Shown here: piece by piece, positions 25,188 through 35,504 of the stretch
How positions within the stretch are numbered: the first letter of the stretch is position 1
Layout of the letters: each line of letters starts with the position of its first letter
Origin: Tenacibaculum lutimaris
GTDB taxonomy: Bacteria; Bacteroidota; Bacteroidia; Flavobacteriales; Flavobacteriaceae
Assembly: GCF_003610735.1 (NCBI RefSeq)
Contig: NZ_RAQM01000007.1
Span: 496,001-560,000 of the forward strand
Direction of reading: 5' to 3'
Length of the DNA stretch: 64,000 bases
Position numbers and translations under genes: made by a program
The notes under the pieces: generated by a model
The model's input: the letters and a program-made list of their open reading frames with translations, nothing else
The model's database searches: none
What the model was told of the DNA's origin: nothing

Positions 25188-26672
25188 ATGAAAAAAATAC
25201 TTTTAAGCTTAACGGTTGTTTTAACTATGATTTCATGTTCTAAAAATGATGAAACATTAGAAACAGAAAAAGAACAAGATATACTTACCAAAAAAGAAAT
25301 TAACGCAATAATAAATACTTCTTTACAAGAAACAGGAGATTTTAACTGGATGTCGCAAGATGCACATATAATTTGGAGTGCAGTAAGTCATGGAGAAAAT
25401 ATTTTAACAATAGGCTATGGTAATTCCAAAAATAATTTTGCAAAAAATACAGAAACAGAAAATATTAAAGAAGCTTTAATAGCTTTAGTAAAAAATAATG
25501 AACCAACTTCGGCAAAAGGAAGTTCGGAATTATATGTAGATGAGAATATCAATTACCTTGACATAAAGGTAACGAGTAAAGAAACTATTAGCATTTTATT
25601 AAAAGATAGCAGAGTACGTTATATTGAGCCAGCAGCGTATAATTTTTTAGAGGCAACTGCTCAAGCTAAATCAGATTCATCAGGTTCTTCAGGGTGTGGG
25701 TATGGCAATACAACTTTAAATACGGGTGATTACCGTACAGTATCTCCAGGAGCTAGATTACCTTGGTCCTTCGATGCACATAATATTTCTCAAGCTTGGA
25801 ATTATAGTACTGGATCGGGAGTAACGGTGGCAATTGTGGATTCAGGTTTATCACCAGAGCAAAAATGGATGAACCAATATTTTAATGATGGCTATTCATC
25901 AGGAAGAACAGTTCAGAAATATGGAACCTTTGTAGATTCTTGGTGGGCATGGTCTAATAATTATGACGGAGTAAATGATAAATGTGGTCATGGAACTAAA
26001 ATGGCAGCAGTAGCCACAGCTCCAAGAAATAATGATAACTTACCTGTAGGTGTTGCTTATAACGCAAACCTAGTAACATATAGAGCTGTTGAAAATGTAG
26101 TAATAGATGATTATCATGAAAAAAGAGGAGTTGTAGAAGCGTTAACAGCTTTAGCAAATAGAAATGATGTAAAAGTAATTTCTATGTCAATTGGCTATCC
26201 GTTTAGTATTGGAAATGTGTCGGATGCAGTTAAGTATGCACATAGCAAAGGAAAGATGATTTTAGCAGCTGGAGGAACTTCTACTTCATTTACTACTTGG
26301 TATGGAGTAATTTTTCCTGCAAGTATGCCTGAAACTGTTGCGGTAACAGGTGTTAAAGAAGGACAATATAGCAAGTGTGATGTATGTCATACAGGATCAC
26401 AAATTGATTTTACTGTACAAATGCAACGTACTAACGGAACGGATAATAAAATACCTGTATTAAGTTATTATGACGGGCAGGAAAATTATATTGGAGGTTC
26501 ATCTGTAGCTACAGCTACTACAGCAGGTATTGCTGCATTGGTATGGGCAAAAAATCCTTCTTGGTCAAGAGAACAAGTTTTACAAAAAATGAAAGAATCC
26601 GCTGATTTTTATCCGAACAAACATTCTGAGTTTGGATATGGAAATATTGATGCTTTAAAAGCAGTTCAATAA
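25188..26672 (+). CDS. S8 family subtilisin-like peptidase, lipoprotein
   Basis: 494-residue exported serine protease. The lipobox is TMISC (Cys17). Residues ~30-155 look like a prodomain ending before a Gly/Ser linker. The catalytic triad is Asp218 (AIVDSG), His268 (CGHGTKMA) and Ser439 (GGSSVATATTAG). Two Cys close together at CDVC (about residues 397-400) may form a disulphide. It lacks a T9SS C-terminal domain, so it should remain lipid-anchored rather than be released. A terminator follows; it is probably monocistronic. Confidence 0.93.
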   Translation: MKKILLSLTVVLTMISCSKNDETLETEKEQDILTKKEINAIINTSLQETGDFNWMSQDAHIIWSAVSHGENILTIGYGNSKNNFAKNTETENIKEALIALVKNNEPTSAKGSSELYVDENINYLDIKVTSKETISILLKDSRVRYIEPAAYNFLEATAQAKSDSSGSSGCGYGNTTLNTGDYRTVSPGARLPWSFDAHNISQAWNYSTGSGVTVAIVDSGLSPEQKWMNQYFNDGYSSGRTVQKYGTFVDSWWAWSNNYDGVNDKCGHGTKMAAVATAPRNNDNLPVGVAYNANLVTYRAVENVVIDDYHEKRGVVEALTALANRNDVKVISMSIGYPFSIGNVSDAVKYAHSKGKMILAAGGTSTSFTTWYGVIFPASMPETVAVTGVKEGQYSKCDVCHTGSQIDFTVQMQRTNGTDNKIPVLSYYDGQENYIGGSSVATATTAGIAALVWAKNPSWSREQVLQKMKESADFYPNKHSEFGYGNIDALKAVQ

Positions 26673-26693
26673 AAATCAACTAACTAACCTTAG

Positions 26694-26723
26694 AAAAAGT
26701 CTCGTTTACGCGAGGCTTTTTGT
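26694..26723 (+). terminator. Terminator of the S8 peptidase gene
   Basis: Stem AAGTCTCG with CGAGGCTT (one wobble pair), flanked by A and T runs. Confidence 0.82.
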
Positions 26724-26773
26724 ATTTTTATAAGGTATAGTTTTTGATTAAAGACACCGTAAAGAGTTTATAT

Positions 26774-27292
26774 ATGAAGTATTACAAATATTTTTTTCTG
26801 CTAGTTATTATTGGATGTTCCTCTTCTAAAATAGCATATGACTACGATAGTCAAACAGATTTTAACCAATACAAAACTTTCAATTTTTTTGAAGATGCTG
26901 GTAAAGGTTTAAATGAGTTGGATATAAAAAGGGTTACATACGAAGTAACAGCGGCTTTGGAAGCTAAAGGAATGCAATTGACTGAAAACCCAGATATGTA
27001 TATCAATATCTTATCTGAAGAAAGAGAATCTCTTAATAGAAATACGATAGGTGTTGGCTTAGGAAGTGGAGGAAGAAATGTTGGGTTTGGAATTTCAGGA
27101 GGCATACCCATTGAAAGTAGAAAAATAAATCAGCAATTAACAATAGATTTTGTTGAAAGTAAATACAATCAGTTAATATGGCAAGGGATTTCTAATAGTG
27201 AAATTAAAGAAAAAACTACTCCTGAAGAAAGGAGAGTTTATTATCAAAAACTAATACAAAAAATTATGAGTAATTATCCTCCTAAAAAATAG
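26774..27292 (+). CDS. DUF4136 domain lipoprotein
   Basis: 172-residue lipoprotein from the ATG at 26774; the frame opens upstream only with a TTG at 26744, and the downstream ATG gives a proper signal peptide with lipobox IIGC. The DUF4136 pattern is visible: YDYDSQTDFNQYKTFNFFED near the start, VTAALEAKGMQLTENPDMYINI in the middle, a Gly-rich stretch (GVGLGSGGRNVGFGISGG), and LTIDFVESKYNQLIWQGISNSEI near the end. The family is common in Bacteroidota envelopes; its function is unknown. Confidence 0.9.
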   Translation: MKYYKYFFLLVIIGCSSSKIAYDYDSQTDFNQYKTFNFFEDAGKGLNELDIKRVTYEVTAALEAKGMQLTENPDMYINILSEERESLNRNTIGVGLGSGGRNVGFGISGGIPIESRKINQQLTIDFVESKYNQLIWQGISNSEIKEKTTPEERRVYYQKLIQKIMSNYPPKK

Positions 27293-27308
27293 AAACAGTT
27301 AAAAAAAG

Positions 27309-27340
27309 AAAAACCTCCAAAATAACTTGGAGGTTTTTTT
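27309..27340. terminator. Bidirectional terminator
   Basis: Perfect stem AAAAACCTCCAA (27309-27320) with TTGGAGGTTTTT (27327-27338), between the convergent DUF4136 and outer-membrane protein genes. Confidence 0.9.
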
Positions 27341-27362
27341 ATAGAACTTTATTACTGTCTTT

Positions 27363-27860
27363 TTAGAATTGGTAGCGTATACCTAAACCGAAGTCAGAAT
27401 TAAACCCATCGTAAGCATCATTAAAACCAATTTCTGGTCTAAAGTCTAAAGATAAGATTAAAGGAATATCAAAGTTATATTCGATACCTACAACTCCAGA
27501 AACAAAAACAAATGTTTCAGAACCTCCTTTATAAGTTACGCCTCCAGCTGTATAATCATCAATACTCCAGAAACCTAAACCACCACCAGCACCTGCATAC
27601 CAGTTAAAACGGTTTTCTATTTGCCATACCCATTGGTATAAACCTGTGGCTTTAAACCCATCATAATTATTACCGTTTCTCAAACCTAGGTCAATCTCTA
27701 AACGATTGTTATCGCTTAATCTACGTTGGTAAGATATTTCTCCACCGAAACCATCATTGTCACCTAAACGAAGACCGATAGCGTTGTCAGAAATTTCTTG
27801 GGCATTTGCTGTAATAAACGAAAGGGTTAAAAAACCAATGAATAAAAAGATTTTTTTCAT
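27363..27860 (-). CDS. Small outer-membrane beta-barrel protein
   Basis: 165-residue exported protein with signal peptide (MKKIFLFIGFLTLSFITANAQ). The rest is built of alternating amphipathic strands with Gly- and aromatic-rich turns (LRLGDNDGFGGEISYQRRL, YQWVWQIENRFNWYAGAGGGLGFW) and ends in a terminal aromatic (GIRYQF). This fits an eight-stranded OmpW/OmpA-like barrel common in Flavobacteria. Transport or adhesion role unknown. It follows the large alpha-2-macroglobulin gene by 40 bases and may be co-transcribed. Confidence 0.8.
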   Translation of the reverse strand: MKKIFLFIGFLTLSFITANAQEISDNAIGLRLGDNDGFGGEISYQRRLSDNNRLEIDLGLRNGNNYDGFKATGLYQWVWQIENRFNWYAGAGGGLGFWSIDDYTAGGVTYKGGSETFVFVSGVVGIEYNFDIPLILSLDFRPEIGFNDAYDGFNSDFGLGIRYQF

Positions 27861-27900
27861 AATTTTTAATTTAATGTTATGTGTTGCTAAGATAGTTATT

Positions 27901-30900
27901 TTATTTAATTAGTAATCTCTCTCCTTTTGAATGACTACTAAATTCAGGTGCATACATGCTCTGAATAGTAGTAATCCCATTGCTGAAATAACCAGCGTTA
28001 TTTATGCGAACATCATATTCAAAAACATATACGCCTTTAGGTAAACGATCAAAAAAGAAATTTGTTGCCGCATCTTTTGTACTTTCATAATACCCTAAAC
28101 CATCCTGCCATTTGTATTGTGATAATACGTTAATTGGTTCAACACCACTTGCTCGCATATCTTTCATGTGTACAAACTCCATATCTCTATCTGAACGAAG
28201 TTCTATTCTAACGGTAACTATATCTCCAACTTTTAAGCGTGTGTCTTTGGTGATTTCTTGCAGTTTTTTTCCTGTGTCTGTGTTAATTTTTTTGAACAAT
28301 TTTTTGTTCAAATTTAACGGATTTTTAACGGAGGTGATTTTATCTAAATCTTCAAAATACTGCCAATACAATCCACCCCAAGCAATACCTTTTCCTTTTT
28401 TAGAAATACTAACAGTACTCATATTAGGAGTGATTTCAGAACCATTCCATGAAGTTTTAAAATAACCAGTACCCGCTTCAATTTTTGTGTTTTCTAATTT
28501 TGTTGGATTGATAGTCTGGTTTCCTATTTTAATATCTAACATATCAGTTACCGAGATCCAATCACTACCTTGTAATAATAAAGCATATACAGCCTCAGTA
28601 GTTGCTTTGGTGGTTTTCCAACGATTGGTTTGTTTGTTTTTTAGTAACCATATTTTTAAGTTATCAACCGTTTCTGTGTTATTTTCAATTTCTGAAAAAG
28701 CTTCAATTAACAACGATTGGGTTTCAATAGGGGCTTGGTGCCAATACCAACTCGGTTGATTTTCTTTCCAATACATTCCTAATTCATCAGAAGTAATACT
28801 GTTCTCTCTTAAAGATTTTAAAATTTTAGAAGAAATTTGTGTATTACCATTTCTAAACTGTAGCAAGGCAATTTGTCCTTTTCCATATAAATTAAACTCT
28901 TTCCAGTAAGTTGCTGTTTGACTTTTATAGTATTCAAAAGCGGTTTTTGTCGTATCGTTAATTTCAATATTAGTATAAAAAGAACGCATGTATAAATACT
29001 GAATAATGAAATAGTTTAGATGGTTTTTCTTTAAGTACTCAGTATATTTTTTTTGACCTTTTTCAGCTTTAATACGTTCAGCGCTTTCTAATAATCTTTT
29101 GTACGTATGTTCAATTTCAGCATCTAAAAAGTGGATAGCATCCACAAGCATTTTTTGTAAAGAATCATCTTTATTATCAATACCTAATTTTTGTAAATGT
29201 CCAAAACCAGTAGCAATATGATTTGTGATATAAACATTAGGATTATCATTCCCTTTAAACCAAGGGAATCCTCCATTGTTTAATTGCATTTGCAATAGTT
29301 TATTAATGGCGTTTTGTTGCTCGTTTTTCATTTTGTTTAAATCAAATAACAAAGCAATACGCTTCTTTTGTTCGGTTTCAGATTGTGCATCACGTAACCA
29401 AGGCGTTTCTTGAATAATCAACGATTTTAATTCTTGATTTTTTTCCAAGTTGCTCAACAAAGCATCTGAAGATTTCCAAGCATTAAATACTTCTTGAATT
29501 CTTGGATTTGAATTCGCTATATGACTAGCCAAAGTATTTGCATAATAACGCGCAAAGGTTTGTTCACTACACTCGTATGGGTATTCCATTAAATAAGGTA
29601 AAGCTTGTACCGCATACCATGCAGGGTTAGAGGTTACTTCTAAAGTAAGTTTGTGATTTTTTAAAGAGCTAGAAGTATTATTTTTTAATTTATCCAAAGT
29701 GAATGTTTTGGTTTGATTGCTACGTACCCATATTGGTAGTGTTTCGGTAACTAACATTCGGTTTGATAAGACAGGTAACACATTTTGCTCTCCATCAGAA
29801 AAATCTCCTGCTTTGGCAACTACTTTATATTGAATAGCTTGGTAAGTATCAGGAATAGACAAGTTCCAAGAAACTTGTGTGTTTCCATTTGCATCAACAT
29901 TAAAAGATTGATTTTTTGATGAATTAACTAGCAAATCAATGTCTTTTCCAGTAATTACATCGGTTAGTATAAGTTGTGCATTACCTTGTAAGTTTTTGTC
30001 AGAAATATTAGCAATTTTAGTACTGAATGTAATTTGATCTCCTTCTCTTAAAAATCTAGGTGCATTTGGTATTACCATTAACTCTTTTTGGGTAACGGTA
30101 GTTAATGTTTTAGTTGCTGATTGTACTTCCTTAGTATGAGCTAATAATTGTAATTTCCATCGTGTTAATGATTCAGGTGTGGTAAAACTAAAGGTTACAT
30201 TTCCCTTTTCATCTGTTTTTAAGTGTGGATAGAAAAAAGCTGTTTCTTGAAGGTTTTTACGAATTTGAACTCTATCTAAAGAAGCTTTTTCTTGTTTATA
30301 TTCTTTTTTAGGAGGTGGACTATAAGAAGCATCTTTAGAAGAAAAAGGAACATTACTATCTTCAATTTCAGCTTCTTCCATAATAGCTTCTGGTTCTGAA
30401 ATTTCATTTTTTAACCTTCTAGAAGCCCCTCTTAAAAGAATATCTTTATTCCTTCCGAAGTAAAAACCAAACCAATTCAATTGGTCATATCGTTGTGTTT
30501 TAAAAGATGATAGGTAAGTATTGTTAAAAACTCTGAAATGTTCATTACCAAAACTTTGATAAGCGTTTGCATTACCAGTATACGAGTAATATGTAGAAGT
30601 AGAGATAGGTGAAAACTTCCAAAGATGTGGTTTAAACTCATCTAAAGAAACATCATACATACTCGCTAATACTTCAGCGGTTACTTTATTGTTTTTATCA
30701 TTTTTAATGGTAAAACTCCAAGTTTCTTCTGCTCCGGGTTGTAGTTTATCTCTAAATGTATTGGTTTCTATAGTAATAGTTTCTTGCTCATTCGGCACTG
30801 AAATAGGAATAGTTCCACTTACAAAGCTGTTATAGTTTACAAAGTAGTATTTGATAGCAAATCCGCCTATATCTTCTTTCGTAACAGGAATTTTGATAGT

Positions 30901-33900
30901 TTTTAGGTTGTTACTTAGATGAACAAATTCGGTTTTTATAATTTCCTGACTTTTTTCTATTTGAACTATTATAGTTACATCTTTTGAAGCAGAACCAATT
31001 TGTAATTCGATTTTATCGTTTGGGTTGTAAACTGTTTTATTAGTGTTGTAAATAAATAACTGACTATCTGCTATACTTCTTTCATCTTTAGAAGTTAATG
31101 TGAAACGAGTTTTGTCAGTAACTTTTTGACCGAATTCATCTTTAGACTCTAATACAACTATATACTTTCCTGAATTCCACTTTTTATAATTAGTAAGAGT
31201 AATTTCTTTTGATTTTTGAGTGTTGAAAGTTTGCTCAAAAACTAGTGTTCCCTTTTTCCAATTATCAGGGTTTTCTTCTTCTGAAGTGTAAGCATCATGA
31301 GGAAATAGTTTTCTGAATTCAGTTTCAGAGATATCTTGATAATCTGGAGTGTCCCATGGTCTTTCACGTAACGGATTTTTAGGTGCTTGAAGTTTATAAA
31401 CTTTTATACTTCCTTCCGCAGGAACAAACTCTCCATTTAAATTTTTACTCGAGATTTTAATTTTGGAGCTCTTAGCATCCTTATTGATAGTTGAAGGAAT
31501 TTGTATACTAGCAAGTAGTGCATGATACCCAACTTTAACAATAGAGGTTGCTGAGCGAGTTTCTCCATTTACATCGGTAACATCAGCAGTAACTTCGTAC
31601 TCAAAAACAGGTAAACTTTTTTTGTCAACACTTTCGTCAGGTAAAGATTTGAATGTAATTTCAAAATTTCCTTGAGAATCGGTTGTTAACTCACCATGTG
31701 TAATCTCTTGAGCTTCTGAAATAAACTGAGGTTTGCGCCAATACCACCAAATAGGGTATTGTACTTTACGATGTACTCGATATACAACTTTAGCATCTGT
31801 AATATTTGAACCAGCAAAAGCTTTGGCAAATCCATTTACAGTTATGCTATCGTTTACTTTGTAGGTTTTGGTAATGGGTTTAAATTCGGTTTCAAATTTT
31901 GGTCGTTTGTATTCTTCAACTTGAAAAGGAAAAAAGTTTAGTTGATTTTCTATACTAGTCCTAATAGAAAATTCACCAGTTAATCCATTGTTGGGAATAG
32001 TAAACGTCCCAGAAAATGACCCAAATTCATTAGTTTTTAATTTTAGGTCTGTGATATTATTTCTTGAGGCGTCAACGACTTTTATGTTTACATCTTTGTT
32101 AGATACGACATTAGAGCTGTTTTTAGAAAACTTAATGGAAATACCTTTAAAATATACAGTTTGACCTGGTCTATAAATGCTTCTGTCTGTAAAAATAAAA
32201 GATTTTATACGTATTTGTTCTTTGTTGTTGGCTAACTCTTGTTCATGATGTTTGTACAAGTAATAGTTGCCAAAAATAGCAGTATCGTCTTTTGTAGTAA
32301 CTGTAATGTAAACATTACTGTAGTTCACTTCACTTTTAAATAAAGCAAAACCATTTTTATCAGTGGTTAATAGTTTATGAATTTTTTTTCCGTACCGAGA
32401 TTGTTTGTTTTGAAGAAGTAATTGGGCATTTTTAATAGGTGCTCCAGTCATTCTATCAACAACTTGATAAGTTCTTATTCCTTTACTACTATTTTCAATC
32501 AAAGCTAAGTTAGTTACTTGTACATTAGCGGTAGCATATAAGTCGGCAGTATTGAAAGCAGCATTTTTATGTGCTACAATTAAATAATTTCCCTGAGTAA
32601 GTTTAGGGACAACTACTTCAGTTGTATGTTGTAAGTAATCTTTTTCGTTTCGTAAATTACTATTCCAAGAAGTAGCTTTTGTAAGTTTTTTTATGAAGCT
32701 AGCTTTTTCTTCTTCTTTGTAAATTTTTTGAAGTTCTTCTAATTGTTTTTGATTGATTTTATATGCCGAAAAGTAAAGTTTATCAATATTGTTATAAGTA
32801 ACTAATATTCTTGAAGGAGTATTTGTTGGAACAAATTTTTCAGAAAGAAGATTCAACGATGCTGTTGTAATTTGTTGTTGTAATGTTTTACACTTTTTAG
32901 CAGCTAGACTTTTAGGAAATTGCTGTATAACTTTATTACAAATGGCTAAAGCTTCTCTATTTTTAAAACGGAAGTCTTTATTTTTATCAGTTTTGTATAA
33001 GTTAACTTGTTGATTGTAAATTCGAGCAATTTCATAGTTGTATAAGCTACCAATTTCTTTGTTATTATAATTAGTAACTGATGTAGTTAAGGTTTGTAAA
33101 AACAGTTCTTGTTTGTCACTAAAAGTTGCATGCTGATTAACAAAATGTAGTCGTTGAATGTCAACATCTGCCAAAGCATCTAAATTGTTGTTTTTTAAAT
33201 GAAAACTGATGAGTTTTTGATAGATTTTTAAAGCATTAAACTGTAGAGATAAATCGTCTTTAGAAGTAAGTTTTAAAGCTGAAAATTTTTTAACACTACT
33301 TATATATTGTGGATTATCTATTTTAAATTGATAAGTAGGTTTTGTAATATTAGTTTCTGTAGTCTTATAGAAAGCTAAAGCATTATGAGCTAAAAAATCA
33401 AATAGGGTAGGACGATACTTCTTAGAATCTTTTTCAGCATGAATGATATCACCAAAGGTGTATATATCTGTTTTTTGAAGTTCACGTTCATTTTCTAGAG
33501 AATTTTGATAATGACAATGAATTTCAGCAAAAAGTGTATCTAAATCCCAAGTTCTAAAATCGTTTTCATCAACCTTATTTTGTGTTTGTGTTCGATTGTA
33601 AAATTTCCATCTATTTTCATTAAAATATTGCCAATACAAATTGGCTAGAATGTTTTCTAACACATTTTGTATAGGAAAACTACTTTTATCAATTTGTTTT
33701 TTGAATTGATTAATAATTTTCAACTGTGCATTTTCCTCTAGAGTCAATGAGTATTTACTTTTATAAAATAGCGATTTTATAATTTGAGGCGAGTTGTTGC
33801 TTTTTTCAGCTTTTTCATAAATGGTGTTTACCACTTTTAATGCTGATTTAGGTAAATTATCCAATTCGTACTTGTGAACTTTTTCCCACAAGTCTTTATA

Positions 33901-33966
33901 ATTTTCTTGAGCGTTTACTAAGGTTGAAAATAAAATCATTAGCAAAATAGAAGTCAATTTTTTCAT
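27901..33966 (-). CDS. Alpha-2-macroglobulin family protein
   Basis: Very large exported protein (2,021 residues from the ATG at 33966, chosen for its signal peptide MKKLTSILLMILFSTLVNAQ; an ATG at 33981 would add five). After ~500 residues of helical Bacteroidota-specific N-terminal region come MG-type beta domains, with an MG2 signature around TDRSIYRPGQTVYFKG. Next are the A2M domain (EKGNVTFSFTTPESLTRWKL) and the thiol-ester site Cys-Ser-Glu-Gln (C about 1466) in YPYECSEQTFARYY, then the alpha-alpha barrel and C-terminal domains. It should trap foreign proteases at the cell surface by covalent coupling. The thiol-ester is intact. The bait region cannot be defined by eye. Escherichia coli YfhM lies beside pbpC; no penicillin-binding protein is here. 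Confidence 0.92.
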   Translation of the reverse strand: MKKLTSILLMILFSTLVNAQENYKDLWEKVHKYELDNLPKSALKVVNTIYEKAEKSNNSPQIIKSLFYKSKYSLTLEENAQLKIINQFKKQIDKSSFPIQNVLENILANLYWQYFNENRWKFYNRTQTQNKVDENDFRTWDLDTLFAEIHCHYQNSLENERELQKTDIYTFGDIIHAEKDSKKYRPTLFDFLAHNALAFYKTTETNITKPTYQFKIDNPQYISSVKKFSALKLTSKDDLSLQFNALKIYQKLISFHLKNNNLDALADVDIQRLHFVNQHATFSDKQELFLQTLTTSVTNYNNKEIGSLYNYEIARIYNQQVNLYKTDKNKDFRFKNREALAICNKVIQQFPKSLAAKKCKTLQQQITTASLNLLSEKFVPTNTPSRILVTYNNIDKLYFSAYKINQKQLEELQKIYKEEEKASFIKKLTKATSWNSNLRNEKDYLQHTTEVVVPKLTQGNYLIVAHKNAAFNTADLYATANVQVTNLALIENSSKGIRTYQVVDRMTGAPIKNAQLLLQNKQSRYGKKIHKLLTTDKNGFALFKSEVNYSNVYITVTTKDDTAIFGNYYLYKHHEQELANNKEQIRIKSFIFTDRSIYRPGQTVYFKGISIKFSKNSSNVVSNKDVNIKVVDASRNNITDLKLKTNEFGSFSGTFTIPNNGLTGEFSIRTSIENQLNFFPFQVEEYKRPKFETEFKPITKTYKVNDSITVNGFAKAFAGSNITDAKVVYRVHRKVQYPIWWYWRKPQFISEAQEITHGELTTDSQGNFEITFKSLPDESVDKKSLPVFEYEVTADVTDVNGETRSATSIVKVGYHALLASIQIPSTINKDAKSSKIKISSKNLNGEFVPAEGSIKVYKLQAPKNPLRERPWDTPDYQDISETEFRKLFPHDAYTSEEENPDNWKKGTLVFEQTFNTQKSKEITLTNYKKWNSGKYIVVLESKDEFGQKVTDKTRFTLTSKDERSIADSQLFIYNTNKTVYNPNDKIELQIGSASKDVTIIVQIEKSQEIIKTEFVHLSNNLKTIKIPVTKEDIGGFAIKYYFVNYNSFVSGTIPISVPNEQETITIETNTFRDKLQPGAEETWSFTIKNDKNNKVTAEVLASMYDVSLDEFKPHLWKFSPISTSTYYSYTGNANAYQSFGNEHFRVFNNTYLSSFKTQRYDQLNWFGFYFGRNKDILLRGASRRLKNEISEPEAIMEEAEIEDSNVPFSSKDASYSPPPKKEYKQEKASLDRVQIRKNLQETAFFYPHLKTDEKGNVTFSFTTPESLTRWKLQLLAHTKEVQSATKTLTTVTQKELMVIPNAPRFLREGDQITFSTKIANISDKNLQGNAQLILTDVITGKDIDLLVNSSKNQSFNVDANGNTQVSWNLSIPDTYQAIQYKVVAKAGDFSDGEQNVLPVLSNRMLVTETLPIWVRSNQTKTFTLDKLKNNTSSSLKNHKLTLEVTSNPAWYAVQALPYLMEYPYECSEQTFARYYANTLASHIANSNPRIQEVFNAWKSSDALLSNLEKNQELKSLIIQETPWLRDAQSETEQKKRIALLFDLNKMKNEQQNAINKLLQMQLNNGGFPWFKGNDNPNVYITNHIATGFGHLQKLGIDNKDDSLQKMLVDAIHFLDAEIEHTYKRLLESAERIKAEKGQKKYTEYLKKNHLNYFIIQYLYMRSFYTNIEINDTTKTAFEYYKSQTATYWKEFNLYGKGQIALLQFRNGNTQISSKILKSLRENSITSDELGMYWKENQPSWYWHQAPIETQSLLIEAFSEIENNTETVDNLKIWLLKNKQTNRWKTTKATTEAVYALLLQGSDWISVTDMLDIKIGNQTINPTKLENTKIEAGTGYFKTSWNGSEITPNMSTVSISKKGKGIAWGGLYWQYFEDLDKITSVKNPLNLNKKLFKKINTDTGKKLQEITKDTRLKVGDIVTVRIELRSDRDMEFVHMKDMRASGVEPINVLSQYKWQDGLGYYESTKDAATNFFFDRLPKGVYVFEYDVRINNAGYFSNGITTIQSMYAPEFSSHSKGERLLIK

Positions 33967-34151
33967 AACGTGATTATTCATTTATTCCTACAAAGCACCA
34001 AAAAATGACAATTTATCACAAGTTAAAGTTTGTAATAATAGCATTTGAGTGAGTGTATGTAACTTTTCAATGAGTTTCGATTTAAAGATACTTAAAATTC
34101 TTACTTGGTTTTGTATTTTTGGGTTTTTATACACTACAGATAACTTAATAT

Positions 34152-35504
34152 ATGAGAATTCATTTTATAGCCATTGGAGGTAGTGCAATGCATAATTTAG
34201 CTATTGCTTTACAACAAAAAGGATACCAAATAACAGGAAGTGATGATACGATTCATGATCCGTCAAAAACCCGTTTAGCAAACAAAGGGTTGTTGCCAGA
34301 AGAGTTTGGATGGTATCCAGAAAAAATCACTACCGACTTAGATGCTATAATTTTAGGAATGCACGCTAAAAAAGACAATCCAGAGCTGTTAAGAGCAGAA
34401 GAATTAGGGTTAAAAATTTATTCGTATCCAGAGTTTTTATATGAACAGTCTAAAGATAAAACACGTGTAGTTATAGGTGGTTCTCACGGAAAAACAACAA
34501 TAACGTCAATGATTTTGCATGTGTTGAATTATCATGATAGAGAAGTAGATTATATGGTAGGGGCACAGTTAGATGGTTTTGACACTATGGTACATTTAAC
34601 TGAAGAGAACGAGTTTATTGTGTTGGAAGGAGATGAGTATTTGAGTTCACCTATAGATATGCGCCCGAAGTTTCATCTGTACAAACCAAATATTGCATTG
34701 TTGAGTGGTATTGCTTGGGATCATATCAATGTATTTCCAACGTTTGAAAATTATGTAGAACAGTTTTCAATTTTTACAGATTCACTTACTAACGGAGGAA
34801 TAATGGTGTATAATGAAGAAGATGCCATTTTAAAAGAAGTAGTTGAAAGCTCAACGCACCCAATAAAAAAATATCCATACAAAACTCCTGATTATTTTAT
34901 AGAAAATGGAATAACCTATTTAGAGACACCAGAAGGAGATTTACCATTGGAAATATTTGGAGAGCATAATTTACAGAATTTAGCAGGAGCAAAATGGATT
35001 TGTCAGCACATGGGAATTGATGAAGACGAGTTTTACGAAGCTATAGCTAGTTTTAAAGGAGCGAGTAAGCGATTAGAAAAGATTGCTGAAAATTTATCAG
35101 CTGTTGTGTTTAAAGATTTCGCACACTCGCCATCTAAAGTTGCAGCAACTACTGCAGCGGTTAAAAATCAATATTTAGATAGAACTTTGTTAGCATGTTT
35201 AGAGTTACATACATATTCTAGTTTAAATGCTGAATTTTTATCGGAATATAAAGGCGCTTTAGATAAGGCAGACAAAGCAGTTGTTTTTTACTCTCCATAT
35301 GCAGTAAAAATTAAACAATTAGAAGAGGTTACAAAAGAGCAAATAGCGAAGGCTTTTGAACGAGATGATTTAATAATCTATACGAATCCACAAGAGTTTA
35401 AAGAGTTTTTATTCAGCCAAGACATAGATAATACAGCCTTGTTGTTAATGAGCTCTGGTAATTATGGTGGATTAGACTTTGAAGAGGTTAAGAGTTTGGT
35501 TTAA
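34152..35504 (+). CDS. mpl: UDP-N-acetylmuramate:L-alanyl-gamma-D-glutamyl-meso-diaminopimelate ligase
   Basis: Peptidoglycan-recycling ligase of 450 residues that joins recovered murein tripeptide to UDP-MurNAc. Mur ligase layout: N-terminal Rossmann part with HFIAIGGSAMHNLA (Mpl/MurC type), ATP P-loop GGSHGKTTITSM near residue 112, central domain with EGDEYLSS, and C-terminal FKDFAHSPSKVAAT. The GGSAM start and overall length fit Mpl rather than MurC. The 3' end overlaps by 17 bases the convergent nucleotidyltransferase gene. Confidence 0.9.
   Translation: MRIHFIAIGGSAMHNLAIALQQKGYQITGSDDTIHDPSKTRLANKGLLPEEFGWYPEKITTDLDAIILGMHAKKDNPELLRAEELGLKIYSYPEFLYEQSKDKTRVVIGGSHGKTTITSMILHVLNYHDREVDYMVGAQLDGFDTMVHLTEENEFIVLEGDEYLSSPIDMRPKFHLYKPNIALLSGIAWDHINVFPTFENYVEQFSIFTDSLTNGGIMVYNEEDAILKEVVESSTHPIKKYPYKTPDYFIENGITYLETPEGDLPLEIFGEHNLQNLAGAKWICQHMGIDEDEFYEAIASFKGASKRLEKIAENLSAVVFKDFAHSPSKVAATTAAVKNQYLDRTLLACLELHTYSSLNAEFLSEYKGALDKADKAVVFYSPYAVKIKQLEEVTKEQIAKAFERDDLIIYTNPQEFKEFLFSQDIDNTALLLMSSGNYGGLDFEEVKSLV

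Noticed and set aside
28112-28759. Two open frames on the + strand inside the alpha-2-macroglobulin gene
   Set aside because: Antisense shadows of a well-supported 6-kb gene; no start context and no family-like residues.
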